Shown here piece after piece: positions 50,901 through 60,392 of a stretch of DNA of 64,000 bases (position 1 is its first letter; each line of letters starts with the position of its first letter). This DNA comes from Bacillota bacterium (GTDB lineage Bacteria; Bacillota; UBA4882; UBA8346): assembly GCA_023426245.1 (NCBI GenBank), contig JAFABB010000017.1, positions 62,001 to 126,000 of the forward strand, given 5' to 3'. The notes under the pieces are model-generated. The model made no database searches. It was not told the origin of the DNA and saw only the letters and a list, made by a program, of their open reading frames with translations. The position numbers and the translations under genes are program-made.

Positions 50901-51731
50901 TCATTTGTCTATTAACGCTAAGATGGCCTGCGCAAGCTTTGAGGCTTCCTTCCCGGCGGCTTGGGCAAAATCAGGATTGCCGGAGGCGTAAATGATATTC
51001 CGGGAAGAATTGATAATAATCCCTGTGCCCCGCGAATTTTGGCCATATTTTACTGTTTGGACCAAATCGCCGCCTTGGGCTCCGATTCCCGGAATTAAAA
51101 TCGGCAATTCCGGCGCTATCCGCCGGACTTCTCCCAATTGTTCGGGATAAGTGGCGCCCACCACCAAACTGCAATTATCATTATAATTCCAGGCCTCGCT
51201 CACCCGGCTGGCAACAATTTTATATACATCCCGGCCGTCGCTTTGTAGTTCCTGAAACTCACCCGCTCCCGGATTGGAAGTATGGCATAGAATGATCACA
51301 CCCTTTTCTCGGTCATCCAAAAAGGGTCTCATGGCCTCCAGCCCTAAATACGGGTGAACCGTTATCGCATGAGCCGAATAAATCTCAAATGCGGCTTTAA
51401 CGTATCCGGCGTTGGTATTGCCAATATCAGCCCTTTTGGCATCCAATATAATGGGGATCTCCGGATGATGCTCCCGGATATAGCGGTTGGTATCGATCAA
51501 CGCTTTTAATCCTTCTAAGCCGTATCCTTCGTAAAACGCGCTGTTGGGTTTGAACACGCAACAGTATTCGGCCGTTGCTTCGATGATTTCTTTATTAAAA
51601 TGAAAGATAGATTCCGCCACCGATGAGGTTTTAATGCAAGTCGGCAATTTTTGATAATCGGCGTCCAATCCGACAGAAATAAAATGACCGTCACTCCACC
51701 GGGATTCCAGTAATTGGTTGAAAGTTGCCAT
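50901..51731 (-). CDS. pyrF: orotidine 5'-phosphate decarboxylase (type 2)
   Basis: 276 residues, the longer type 2 (mycobacterial-like) form. The catalytic DAKRADIGNT (Lys between two Asp) is at about 97-106, with VGLDADYQKLP near the N-terminus and the phosphate-site PGIGAQGGD towards the end. It makes UMP from OMP. It is not in a pyr operon here. ATG 51731 has AGAGGAG upstream. Confidence 0.95.
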   Translation of the reverse strand: MATFNQLLESRWSDGHFISVGLDADYQKLPTCIKTSSVAESIFHFNKEIIEATAEYCCVFKPNSAFYEGYGLEGLKALIDTNRYIREHHPEIPIILDAKRADIGNTNAGYVKAAFEIYSAHAITVHPYLGLEAMRPFLDDREKGVIILCHTSNPGAGEFQELQSDGRDVYKIVASRVSEAWNYNDNCSLVVGATYPEQLGEVRRIAPELPILIPGIGAQGGDLVQTVKYGQNSRGTGIIINSSRNIIYASGNPDFAQAAGKEASKLAQAILALIDK

Positions 51732-52091
51732 TTTCGATAACTCCTCTAACTTTTTTCAAAACTTCAAATTTAAATTGCGCTTTCATAAAGGCCCCTAAAG
51801 CCTACCCCCAAACCAATCTTTCGTATTTTTAATTATAACCAATCCCCAACGGAATCACAATCTTTAAAAATGAACAATCCTTTAAAATATCCGGTAACCC
51901 CAAAATAACAGTTGAGCGATTATAAAACCGGAATTCTTTGAATTGGCTAATCTTATGGAACGTGTCATTCCAAGAAGGATTTTTTTCCTAAAAAGCGAAG
52001 TGAAGGTATTGAAATGAAGCTACATCAGTAAGTAATTTCTCAAAGCGAAATGCTTGAGTTATGTAGCTTAGCGATAAAGGAGTGAAGAAAA
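51732..52091. other. spacer with structured leader ahead of the UPF0182 gene
   Basis: No gene is seen. Just before the UPF0182 ribosome site, AAGCTACAT (52017-52025) pairs with ATGTAGCTT (52061-52069) and encloses a small inner hairpin (CAAAGC...GCTTG, 52041-52056). It may control translation of the downstream gene. Confidence 0.45.
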
Positions 52092-54704
52092 ATGCGTTTT
52101 CGGCAAATTGTGCTTGGCATCGTGATTATCGCTTTTTTTGGCTTATTCGCGTTCACCGGGAAATATGTGGATTGGCTATGGTTTAAAACCATGGGTTCCA
52201 CTTCGGTTTTCTGGGTCACTTTGATTACGGGTCCGCTCATTAAATTAATCCTGGGTCTTTTGGTTTTCGGATTTTTTATCGCCAACTTTTTAGTTGCGGT
52301 CCGTGCTTTTAACCGTATTAAAGCCGTAGACAGCTATTGGTCCAATGTTCCGGAATCAGCGATTATAGTTCCCGGCCTTGTTATATCCGCACTTTTGGCT
52401 GTTCTGCTTTCTTTCGGCCTCAGTTTGGACTGGTCGGTGATTCAGCAATTTTTCAACCAGGTCGCAGTGGGAGTCAAGGATCCGATCTTTAGTCAAGATG
52501 TTGGTTTTTATCTGTTCTCCTTTCCATTTTACCAACAAATCAATGCCTTGCTTCAAATCATTACTTTTCTTTCTTTGGTGGGAATCGCCGTTGTTTACTT
52601 TCTGGCCAAAGCTTTTTGGCGGCAGGGAAATTCCTGGGAGTTGTGGCTTCCGGCCAAAGTCCATTTATCCATTCTGACCATTCTATTTTTGCTTGCTAAA
52701 ATATGGGGTTATCATCTTGGAAAATTCGGGCTTTTGTTCCAAGAAACGGCCAGGATGACCGGGATCAATTATACGGCCGTCCATGCCAGAATGCTTGCTT
52801 ATAATATATTAAGCGTTCTTTTGATTGTTATGATTGTCCTGGTGATTGTCAATATCGGCCGCCGGAGCGCTAAAATTCTCATTGGAAGTTTCGTTGTCTG
52901 GATAGCGTGTTCCCTATTATTAGGTACGTTTTACCCCGGAATGATCCAATCCTTTGTGGTCGCTCCCAATGAATATGAATTGGAAAGCGCTTATTTAAAA
53001 AACCACATTGATTTTACCCGAAAAGCTTACAACTTGGATAAGATCGATGTCAAGTCTTATACCCCCAGAGATAACAAAGCCTTCATTAATAATAATGATC
53101 CGGCTTTAAAAGATCTGCGTTTATGGGATCACAATCCCTTAAAACCTTCGTATAATCAATTACAAGCAATCCGCCCCTATTATAACTTTAATGATATTGA
53201 TATCGATCGCTATCTCTCCCGCACCGGCCAAAATCAAGTGATGATTGCAGCCCGTGAACTGAATACCGATAAGCTGGCGGACCAGGCAAAGACCTGGATC
53301 AATTTGCATTTAACATACACTCACGGTTATGGGGTATCGGCCAACCAGGTCAACCAATTTTCGACCCAGGGGCAACCGATTTTCATCGCCAAGGATTTGC
53401 CGCCGGAGTTTGATCCGAACTTTCCTTCATTAAAGGTGACCAATCCCGGAATCTATTATGGCGAATCCACCAACAACTATGTGATTGTTAATACCAAAAC
53501 CCCGGAATTCGACTTTCCGGAAGGGGATCAGAACAATTCCATCTCCTATAAAGGTCCGAAGGGGCTTGGGCTGGACTCAGCCTTCCGTAAACTTTTAATG
53601 TCCATCCATTTTAAAGAAACCAATTTCCTGCTTTCCAGTCAGTTAACGCCCGAAAGCAGTATTTTGCTGCACCGCAATATCAATGAACGTATTCACAAAC
53701 TGGCGCCTTTTTTGAGTTTTGACGATGATCCTTATTTGGTGGTATCCGGCGGTAAATTGTATTGGATTATTGATGCTTACACCTCAAGTAGTTTTTACCC
53801 CTATGCCAAGCATCACGAATCCGGTGTTAGTTATATCCGCAATCCCGTTAAGGCAGTGGTGGATGCTTATAGCGGCGAAGTCGGATTTTATGTAATTGAT
53901 AATGAGGATCCGATTATCAGAGTATGGCAAAAGGTATTTCCGCATTTATTCAAACCGGTAACGTCGCTTTCTCCGGATTTAATCCGGCATTTCCGTTATC
54001 CGGAATTCCTTTTGACCATTCAACGGGATATCTTATTGCAATATCACATGACCAATGTCAAAACTTTTTATGAAAAAGAAGATTACTGGGATGTTCCCGT
54101 ACACAACCAGGACGAAGTGGTCGCTCCTTACTATGTAACTTTGAAGCTTCCGCAAGAAAAAACCGCGGAATTCGTGATGATGCAGCCATTCTCTCCCAGA
54201 GCCAAGCAAAACCTGGTTTCCTGGCTGGTCGCCCGTTGTGACGGATCCAACTATGGAAAACTTATTCTTTATAATCTGCCCAAAGACGTAAACATTTACG
54301 GCCCGGCTCAAATTGACAGCCGCATCAATCAAGACCAAACCATTTCTCAATTGATCACTCTCTGGAACCAGCAACAATCCAAAGTGGTTTGGGGTAACTT
54401 GCTGATTGTCCCGATTGAGGATTCAATCCTTTATGTTAAACCGCTGTTCCTTGAATCTTCCCTTGCCAAACAAGCGGAATTGAAAAAAATCGTGATGGTA
54501 TACAACAATCAAGTGTTAATCGGGGACACGGTGACTGAGGCTTTACGGAAAATATCACTCAATCCCAGATCCAATTCAGACACAGCAATCGATTTGAATG
54601 CCATCCGGGGTGTGAATGATAAGCGCAAGGCTGAAATTATCCAGCGTTTGGATGAGCTGGTAGGCGAACAACAAAAGCTCATTCAGGAACTGCAGGATTT
54701 ATAA
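52092..54704 (+). CDS. UPF0182 family large membrane protein
   Basis: 870 residues. About seven membrane helices lie in the first 290 residues (for example 8-25, 40-65, 95-115, 145-165). A large extracytoplasmic domain of about 560 residues follows, containing the family stretch LTYTHGYGVSANQVN, then VTNPGIYYGESTNNYVIVNT and EVGFYVIDNEDPIIRVWQKV. COG1615/UPF0182 proteins are common in Actinobacteria, Cyanobacteria and some Bacillota; function unknown. AAAGGAGTG precedes the ATG. Alone on the plus strand, with a large terminator structure after it. Confidence 0.92.
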   Translation: MRFRQIVLGIVIIAFFGLFAFTGKYVDWLWFKTMGSTSVFWVTLITGPLIKLILGLLVFGFFIANFLVAVRAFNRIKAVDSYWSNVPESAIIVPGLVISALLAVLLSFGLSLDWSVIQQFFNQVAVGVKDPIFSQDVGFYLFSFPFYQQINALLQIITFLSLVGIAVVYFLAKAFWRQGNSWELWLPAKVHLSILTILFLLAKIWGYHLGKFGLLFQETARMTGINYTAVHARMLAYNILSVLLIVMIVLVIVNIGRRSAKILIGSFVVWIACSLLLGTFYPGMIQSFVVAPNEYELESAYLKNHIDFTRKAYNLDKIDVKSYTPRDNKAFINNNDPALKDLRLWDHNPLKPSYNQLQAIRPYYNFNDIDIDRYLSRTGQNQVMIAARELNTDKLADQAKTWINLHLTYTHGYGVSANQVNQFSTQGQPIFIAKDLPPEFDPNFPSLKVTNPGIYYGESTNNYVIVNTKTPEFDFPEGDQNNSISYKGPKGLGLDSAFRKLLMSIHFKETNFLLSSQLTPESSILLHRNINERIHKLAPFLSFDDDPYLVVSGGKLYWIIDAYTSSSFYPYAKHHESGVSYIRNPVKAVVDAYSGEVGFYVIDNEDPIIRVWQKVFPHLFKPVTSLSPDLIRHFRYPEFLLTIQRDILLQYHMTNVKTFYEKEDYWDVPVHNQDEVVAPYYVTLKLPQEKTAEFVMMQPFSPRAKQNLVSWLVARCDGSNYGKLILYNLPKDVNIYGPAQIDSRINQDQTISQLITLWNQQQSKVVWGNLLIVPIEDSILYVKPLFLESSLAKQAELKKIVMVYNNQVLIGDTVTEALRKISLNPRSNSDTAIDLNAIRGVNDKRKAEIIQRLDELVGEQQKLIQELQDL

Positions 54705-54723
54705 TCCTATCGGTTGTTAGTCC

Positions 54724-54797
54724 AAAGGAGTCAGCAATGTCGGGACCGTTATATTCGGCTAAGTCCGGATGGGTCCGACAGAACTGACTCCTTTTAA
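54724..54797 (+). terminator. large stem-loop behind the UPF0182 gene
   Basis: Outer arms AAAGGAGTCAG (54724-54734) and CTGACTCCTTT (54784-54794), plus inner arms GTCGGGACC / GGTCCGAC (54739-54747 / 54771-54778). A short T-run (TTTTAATA) follows. Confidence 0.6.
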
Positions 54798-54856
54798 TAC
54801 CACTATCGAAACCCTCTCCATTATTATAGATTGAGAAAAAGTGCTTTGAATTTTAA

Positions 54857-54945
54857 CAACAACCACGAAAATCACGAAATAAACGAAGGAAAACTCATCG
54901 AATATCATTTTCCACGCCTTTTCTATGTTTCGTGGTTCAATGTTT
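54857..54945. repeat. CACGAA-type dispersed repeat, inverted pair
   Basis: ACCACGAAAATCACGAAATA at 54863-54882 is answered in inverse orientation by TTTCGTGGTTC (54929-54939). Related words occur at 45615 and 45769. Degenerate CACGAA intergenic repeats of this kind occur in many bacterial phyla. Confidence 0.5.
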
Positions 54946-54985
54946 TTCTTTTCCACCTATATATTTTCAATCCAAAATCGAGTCA

Positions 54986-55801
54986 TCAACTTTCTACTCT
55001 GGGTCGTCCCGGATCACAGTCCGGAATCGAAAGGTTCGGCTCGATAACGGCTATCTTCAACAAATAATAACATCCCTCGCGGTACATATGATCAAGGGCC
55101 AATGGCCATAACCTCCCTGAAATCCGCTGCTCTTTCAAACCCACCTTTAATTCTTCCAGGAAAGCCATGAACTCTTTCATCTGAAAAACCATATCCCGGT
55201 TATAGGCTTCCAAAACCGGTGCCGCCGATGGCGGACTACTGCGAAAATAACCTGCGATTTCAACTGCTTTGATATAATCATGATCAAATGCCGTTTCAAA
55301 TTGAATGCTCATTTCCCGCAAACGGTATTCCACTTTATCAAGATCACTGGCAATGATAGCTGCATGGGCGGCAGCGTCCAGACTCCACAGTAAATGCTGG
55401 CCCAGGATATTTTCCTCTTTTTCTTGTCCACACTCGATATCTGTCAACACTTTGAGAAAACTTTCTAGCTCATTTAACATATGGTTATAAAAGACGGGTG
55501 GAAGGGCAGTGACTAGTTTATTTTTTAACCTCTCCGCCAACAATTCTCTCTTAAAATCCCGAAAACTCAGTGTTGTCTGCAGAATTTCCCCAAGATGGCT
55601 TTTCATTATCGGCTCTTTGGTGATTTTCGATTCACGGCTTTTTTCGAGCAATCTATCCAAAAGCTCAATAAAATTGGCAGCAATCATCGACAAGTTGGTT
55701 TGATCGGGCTCCAGGGAATACTTGATAAACCTGGCATGATCACCTAAAATTTGCAGCCAAAATCGAAGCTCATAGACTCCACTAGGATGATTTGGAGACA
55801 A
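54986..55801 (-). CDS. DUF2935 domain protein (ferritin-like helical fold)
   Basis: 271 residues from TTG 55801. Two DUF2935-type halves: ELRFWLQILGDHARFIKYSL at the start, then LLWSLDAAAHAAIIASDLD later, with HMYREGCYYLLKI near the end. The family is known from clostridia and bacilli and may bind metal through its His/Glu residues; no reaction is known. The frame runs to 55840, but bases 55810-55823 form a terminator-like hairpin. Its right arm GGGGG serves as ribosome site 8 bp before the TTG. Confidence 0.8.
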   Translation of the reverse strand: MSPNHPSGVYELRFWLQILGDHARFIKYSLEPDQTNLSMIAANFIELLDRLLEKSRESKITKEPIMKSHLGEILQTTLSFRDFKRELLAERLKNKLVTALPPVFYNHMLNELESFLKVLTDIECGQEKEENILGQHLLWSLDAAAHAAIIASDLDKVEYRLREMSIQFETAFDHDYIKAVEIAGYFRSSPPSAAPVLEAYNRDMVFQMKEFMAFLEELKVGLKEQRISGRLWPLALDHMYREGCYYLLKIAVIEPNLSIPDCDPGRPRVES

Positions 55802-55823
55802 AATAAAAACCCCCTTTCGGGGG
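55802..55823 (-). terminator. terminator-like hairpin overlapping the DUF2935 ribosome site
   Basis: CCCCC (55810-55814) pairs with GGGGG (55819-55823) around a 4-nt loop, followed on the minus strand by TTTTTATTTTG. It should terminate the upstream gene and also masks the ribosome site of the DUF2935 gene. Confidence 0.7.
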
Positions 55824-55901
55824 ATCTTATGAGAAAGCAAAGAATGATATTCCAGTTGGCATAATCCATAAAACGATTAAAACACTCTTGACCAACTGCT
55901 G

Positions 55902-56450
55902 TTAACTGATAGCCTCTTCCTCTTCCAGCAGCATCCTGACCAAATTAGGATATTTCCGGGCAATCTTTCGTCCGAAAAAAGAAGGTTGCAACCGGGTTTT
56001 TCTGATGCCGTGCAAGTGATGGCGCGCGTGGGCGTCATCCTTACAATAATAATACCAACAACTGACCCATTGATAAAATTGCTGATAATTGCGATCCTTC
56101 AAAACAAGATTTCGTGGAAAGCCATAAGAATATAATATATCCATAAAACGTGCTTCGGCTAACTTGTCGGTGGCATCGGAAACCTTTTCCCGAACCACTT
56201 GATATCCTTTTGTTGACAAATATTCCTGAAACAAGTCGAATATCTCTCCCCGGCAAAGTCTGACAGGTTCATCTTTCGATACTGCTAATTCCCGGAAGGC
56301 TGCCTTTAAAATCTTGGATGCATACTTTACTCTTTCTTCTACCTGGGGCGGTATATCCAGATACCATACATTCCCGGTCTCCAACCTGTGAATCACCAGG
56401 ATTTCGGGCCCAATAAAACACCCGCCGCCCGCATCATCGATTTCAATCAT
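55902..56450 (-). CDS. 182-residue hypothetical protein
   Basis: Not firmly recognised. The start MIEIDDAGGGCFIGPEILVIHRLETG has an early Asp pair, a Gly-rich turn and a predicted strand, reminiscent of an RNase H-like fold. The rest is helical and charged, ending in FGRKIARKYPNLVRMLLEEEEA. No signal peptide or membrane span. ATG 56450 has AGAGG only 3-4 bp upstream, a short spacing. A hairpin terminator (55802-55823) separates it from the DUF2935 gene. Confidence 0.7.
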   Translation of the reverse strand: MIEIDDAGGGCFIGPEILVIHRLETGNVWYLDIPPQVEERVKYASKILKAAFRELAVSKDEPVRLCRGEIFDLFQEYLSTKGYQVVREKVSDATDKLAEARFMDILYSYGFPRNLVLKDRNYQQFYQWVSCWYYYCKDDAHARHHLHGIRKTRLQPSFFGRKIARKYPNLVRMLLEEEEAIS

Positions 56451-56553
56451 TGACCTCTTCCTTTTTTAAAGATATAGGTTAATCATACACCCAATGAAGG
56501 AGGAGTGCAAGAAAATGCCCTTAGCAGATTATGTAATTAACGTTATGAACTTA

Positions 56554-57159
56554 TTATCGGGCAATACCCAGTAACCCTAAGATAATAGCCGCCCACATAT
56601 ATTTTCTGGTTGTATCCAGCTCGATCCGAAGTCGTTCCATATCCGCTTTCAGCTTCATATTTTCTTCTTTGATGTTTTGAATATCAGCCAGCATTTGCTG
56701 AGCCTCTTTTTGCAGCTGTACCTGTTCATCGGTGAGACGGGTAATATCATCTTGCATAACTGTCTGTTCTTTACTCAGGTTATCAAGCTTTTTCATATAA
56801 ATATTATTCTTTGAGTTTACACCTACAAACTCATCCCGAAACTCATTGGTCAAACTTTTGATCAAGGCCATGTCTTCCTTATTCGTACCCACCTGGCCGC
56901 TGGCGATTTCATTTAAAATTTTAGACACAATAACAGCCAGGGTGTACCGATCAACCGGTTTATCTCCTTGGAATGTCTGATCCTGATATAATTGTAAATA
57001 GCCTTTATCAATGAGTGTCTTGACCGCCCTATACGCCCAGTGGGAAGACGGAACATCACTGGGATTGCTGTCTGCCGCCATAACCGGTACAGCTATCCCG
57101 AGAAGTAAACTGACGAAAACCATCATCATAAGCAAAGAATAAAACCGATTCGCTTTCAT
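56554..57159 (-). CDS. SLH-domain protein with coiled coil and C-terminal membrane helix
   Basis: 201 residues. A signal peptide (about 1-28, ending PVMA-A) is followed by one SLH domain (about 33-90: VPSSHWAYRAVKTLIDKGYL and DRYTLAVIVSKIL). A coiled coil follows (about 100-185, heptads of Leu/Ile/Met) and then a hydrophobic end (KYMWAAIILGLLGIAR). SLH domains bind cell-wall polymers. In Negativicutes, SLH plus coiled coil plus barrel (OmpM) ties the outer membrane to the wall. Here a single helix replaces the barrel. Start overlaps the stop of the cohesin-like gene (ATGA). Confidence 0.85.
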   Translation of the reverse strand: MKANRFYSLLMMMVFVSLLLGIAVPVMAADSNPSDVPSSHWAYRAVKTLIDKGYLQLYQDQTFQGDKPVDRYTLAVIVSKILNEIASGQVGTNKEDMALIKSLTNEFRDEFVGVNSKNNIYMKKLDNLSKEQTVMQDDITRLTDEQVQLQKEAQQMLADIQNIKEENMKLKADMERLRIELDTTRKYMWAAIILGLLGIAR

Positions 57160-59141
57160 TTTCGTTCCTCCTCAATTCTATACTGTAATGGGGTAAATTC
57201 GCAATGAAGCTCATTGCCGTTGGAGTTAAGGACTTTAAGGTTTTCCATCTCCACCGCGCCGGTTCCGGTTCCAACTACAATAAAATTGAGCCGGAATAAA
57301 GTAAGCTCATTGTTTTGAAGAGTACTGGTTCTGGTACCGCCAATACCGGTAACCCGCCCGTTTTGATTATCAATCACTCCACTATGCCATTCCGATAAAT
57401 TGCCTTCCTCCACCAAGAAAGTACCGCGGGAAATATAAACCAGTTTCAGTTGCGCTGGGTTGTATTGAATATTTGCATTAAATTGGCCGGGATTTTTCAG
57501 GTTATAAGCATATAAATTAAGTCCGACGACATTTCCCACTTTCCATTGATCGGTCGTGTTAAAACTCAATTTCGCGGTTAACAGCGGGATCTCCATCCGG
57601 GCATCCAGCGTAACCGGTTTAAAACCCGTTCCGGTCAGAATGACTTTAAAGCTGCCGTCGTTCATATCTCCTGTAGGAACCAGCCGCCACATTACCGTGG
57701 TCTTTGCCTTTCCTTCCAGCGTTAACAAATATTTCTCATTCCGTTCCCCAGGCGCCAGGGTGATTCCGTTTCCTCCCACGAAAGTCGCCTTCAAATCGTC
57801 CGTTGCCGATTCGCCCATATTCTGAATATTGACGGTAACTGCCACCGGGTAAGGATCCCAATTGTTGTTGATTACTTTCAAGGGAGGAAAACTAACCGTT
57901 CCCTTAATTTCAGGCGGTCCGATGATCCGGATTTTCCTGGTCACCACGTTCGATTCCAAATGCTCTCCGGTGACTTTGATTTGAAAAGTGGTATCGCCTT
58001 GATATTTACCATTGGGCCGTATTTCCCAGCTGTATTGTTGGGTCAAACCCGGCACCAGCTCGGGAATATTCAGGGAAGTCGCTCCGGAGGAACATACTAG
58101 GCCCTGGGGTAAGCTCAAGTTGATCTTTACGTTTTCAGCCTTGACTTCCCCGTGATGTTCCAGGTACATCACAATGGTATAACTACGGGGAGCATCTTCG
58201 CTATATTGAACTTCGGCCGGAGCGGATATTCCCAAGAAGGTTTTCCCCGGTGAGAATGTAATGCCGCCTATCCCATAGTAACTGGTAATCATTCGTCGCT
58301 CGCCCGGTTTTAAAATCTGAGGGTCCCAATACATTGCCACCGCACTGTCCAGCTCATCTTCGCCAAGTCGCGTGAAGTCGGCATTGGCATCAACTTGAAA
58401 ATCCCAAGGATTGTCCGCAGCTTTGCCCCAGTTGGTAAATGTCAGCCGGTCGGGAGGGGTAACATCTCCGCCTTTTAACGTTCCTTGGGCGATGACTGCC
58501 GGTTTTGCAAGAGAATCAAATGCCTGCCAAAAATCGGGAATTTCTTTGCTGCTGCAACTATAATCTTGAGTAACCGCTTTGGCCCCAATCCTAAAGGGCG
58601 CCCCGTCATTATCTCCCACCATGGTGTCAAACAATGTCCTAAGGCCCACTTCCACCGGGTCGGTTCCGGTATTGACAATGATATAGCGGATCCGGGCCGT
58701 ATCAAGAGCTCCTGTACTCGGGCTTCTGGCGATATCGAGCAGTTGCTCCACTTCCACCGATCCATATTTACACTTCATGGTTAAACGGTTTTCTTCTTGC
58801 ACGGGCGGTGAAAGAATTTGCCCGCCCGTCAATCCGGCCCCGGACCGTTTTCGAGTGGCCTTGCCGAAACAGTAGTCTATGCCATTAATCCGTAACGTAG
58901 TAAACGAAGTCCAGGGCTTGGGATGGCCATAAATCAATGTTTTACCATCATCATCACTGCGGCTTGGATCGCCGCCGGTTACATCAACTGCAAAACGTCC
59001 GGTATCATCATTGGTATTATTCACGTAGATTTTAATGTATTTATTCTCGATCGATAACAAGTCATCGGACGCCGCAGATGCAATAACCGTCATCAGGAAT
59101 AAACCCAGAAAGGCTATTCCTACGATAATCCTTCGTCTCAT
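57156..59141 (-). CDS. exported multidomain protein with C-terminal cohesin-like domain
   Basis: 661 residues. A signal peptide (about 1-24, ending ASAA) is followed by a beta-rich domain (25-300). Two Ig-like or CARDB-like segments follow (about 310-520, with APAEVQYSEDAPRSYTIVMY and VTVNIQNMGESATDDL). The last 135 residues resemble a cohesin fold: GNVVGLNLYAYNLKN, then FNANIQYNPAQLKLVYIS, with FRLNFIVVGTGTGAVEM. No dockerin is seen in the window. It should lie outside the membrane. It is co-transcribed between tonB and the SLH gene; AAGGAGGCC precedes the ATG. Confidence 0.78.
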   Translation of the reverse strand: MRRRIIVGIAFLGLFLMTVIASAASDDLLSIENKYIKIYVNNTNDDTGRFAVDVTGGDPSRSDDDGKTLIYGHPKPWTSFTTLRINGIDYCFGKATRKRSGAGLTGGQILSPPVQEENRLTMKCKYGSVEVEQLLDIARSPSTGALDTARIRYIIVNTGTDPVEVGLRTLFDTMVGDNDGAPFRIGAKAVTQDYSCSSKEIPDFWQAFDSLAKPAVIAQGTLKGGDVTPPDRLTFTNWGKAADNPWDFQVDANADFTRLGEDELDSAVAMYWDPQILKPGERRMITSYYGIGGITFSPGKTFLGISAPAEVQYSEDAPRSYTIVMYLEHHGEVKAENVKINLSLPQGLVCSSGATSLNIPELVPGLTQQYSWEIRPNGKYQGDTTFQIKVTGEHLESNVVTRKIRIIGPPEIKGTVSFPPLKVINNNWDPYPVAVTVNIQNMGESATDDLKATFVGGNGITLAPGERNEKYLLTLEGKAKTTVMWRLVPTGDMNDGSFKVILTGTGFKPVTLDARMEIPLLTAKLSFNTTDQWKVGNVVGLNLYAYNLKNPGQFNANIQYNPAQLKLVYISRGTFLVEEGNLSEWHSGVIDNQNGRVTGIGGTRTSTLQNNELTLFRLNFIVVGTGTGAVEMENLKVLNSNGNELHCEFTPLQYRIEEERK

Positions 59142-59179
59142 TTCGGCCTCCTTAAAAAAGGTAAAGAATAACCTATATT

Positions 59180-59929
59180 TCAGGGTCTGCTTTCCGCATT
59201 TACAAACTTCATGGTAATCTCGGAATCATGAAAGGAAAAAGCCAAATCAATATAGTAATTTTGGGTCACCGGCTTAAATTTCCAGGCGCGTTTAATGGAG
59301 AGGACCGCGGCATTGACCAGCCGTGAATCAGTAGTTGACGGGCTTACCTGAATAATATCTTCCAAATTACCGTCGGCTTTTACCAGAATCCGAAGCGCCA
59401 CGTTTCCCTCTATTCCCTCATTCATGGCACTTTTGGGATAAGACGGCTTGGGTCCCAGTACGGTAACCATTCCTTCCCCGGAACCAAAGCCCAACGGTTT
59501 TCCTGCTCCCCCTCCACTACCGCCTGTTCCCTGATTTCCGGTACCTCCCGGTCCTGCAGGTTTCCCTTCTTTACCCGGAACCGCAAGGGGCTCACTTTTC
59601 TCTTTCTTGGAAACGAGCACCGTATTCTCCGCTGGCGCCTTCGGTAAAACTTGCGGCTTGACCGCAGTTTTATCTTTTTCCTGATTTTTTTGAGCAGGAG
59701 CATCAGGAATAACCGGAGTATTCCCGCTTTCTTCCGGGAGTGAGCCTGCCATCCCAAGTCCACCATCGGGGGAACCTTGGGCTATTTCTACCATTCCCAC
59801 TGGAAAAGTCTCCAACTGGTTTACCTGTGAGGTAAGATAGCCTGATACAAACAATACCAATAGGAGAGCATGAAATCCCAGGGAAAACATAAGTGCGATG
59901 ATATAATTATTCCGCTCATTCAGTTTCAT
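59180..59929 (-). CDS. tonB: TonB-family energy transducer
   Basis: 249 residues. A membrane anchor lies at about 10-31. A Pro/Lys-rich spacer (60-120) and a Gly-rich stretch (120-150) follow. The TonB C-terminal domain runs from about 155 to 245 (KPSYPKSAMNEGIEGNVALR, then VLSIKRAWKFKPV). It carries proton-motive energy from ExbB-ExbD to outer-membrane receptors or, as TolA-like, to envelope maintenance. It directly follows exbD and precedes the cohesin-like gene by 38 bp. No TonB-dependent receptor is in this window. Confidence 0.9.
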   Translation of the reverse strand: MKLNERNNYIIALMFSLGFHALLLVLFVSGYLTSQVNQLETFPVGMVEIAQGSPDGGLGMAGSLPEESGNTPVIPDAPAQKNQEKDKTAVKPQVLPKAPAENTVLVSKKEKSEPLAVPGKEGKPAGPGGTGNQGTGGSGGGAGKPLGFGSGEGMVTVLGPKPSYPKSAMNEGIEGNVALRILVKADGNLEDIIQVSPSTTDSRLVNAAVLSIKRAWKFKPVTQNYYIDLAFSFHDSEITMKFVNAESRP

Positions 59930-59955
59930 TTTTCACTCCCCACTTTTACAATGGG

Positions 59956-60387
59956 TTATTTGATGTCAAATTTAGCTTCGTTGGGAATCTGCTGCCGGTC
60001 CACTCCGAGTAACGGCTTTTCTACTCCGGTATCAGCCAGGACATCCATTACTTTGACGATTCTTTCATAAGTCACAGCCGCATCGGGCCTGACAATAACC
60101 TGAGTGGCTGGATCCTTTTGCATTTCCAGCCCCACCAGTTGTTTTAATTGATTGATTTCTATCTGCCGTTTCCCGAGATAAACTTGAGAATCGGCAGTAA
60201 TTGTAACGACTAAGGAATTATTGGCCGCATCCCCCATATGAAGGACTTTGGGTAGTTGGACAGGGACTCCGGCCTCGGAACCGTTGATAGTGGAAAAAAG
60301 CATAAAAAATACCAACATAAAGAAAAGTACATCGATCATCGGCACCAATTCAATCCGGGGACGTCTTCGCTTGATTTGCAAATTCAT
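59956..60387 (-). CDS. exbD: ExbD/TolR-family protein
   Basis: 143 residues from ATG 60387. The membrane helix has the ExbD proton-channel Asp in PRIELVPMIDVLFFMLVFFM, and a periplasmic domain of about 100 residues follows. A GTG start at 60396, overlapping the exbB stop (GTGA), is also possible. AGGTGA lies before ATG 60387. It forms the proton channel with ExbB. Confidence 0.93.
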   Translation of the reverse strand: MNLQIKRRRPRIELVPMIDVLFFMLVFFMLFSTINGSEAGVPVQLPKVLHMGDAANNSLVVTITADSQVYLGKRQIEINQLKQLVGLEMQKDPATQVIVRPDAAVTYERIVKVMDVLADTGVEKPLLGVDRQQIPNEAKFDIK

Positions 60388-60392
60388 CGGGA

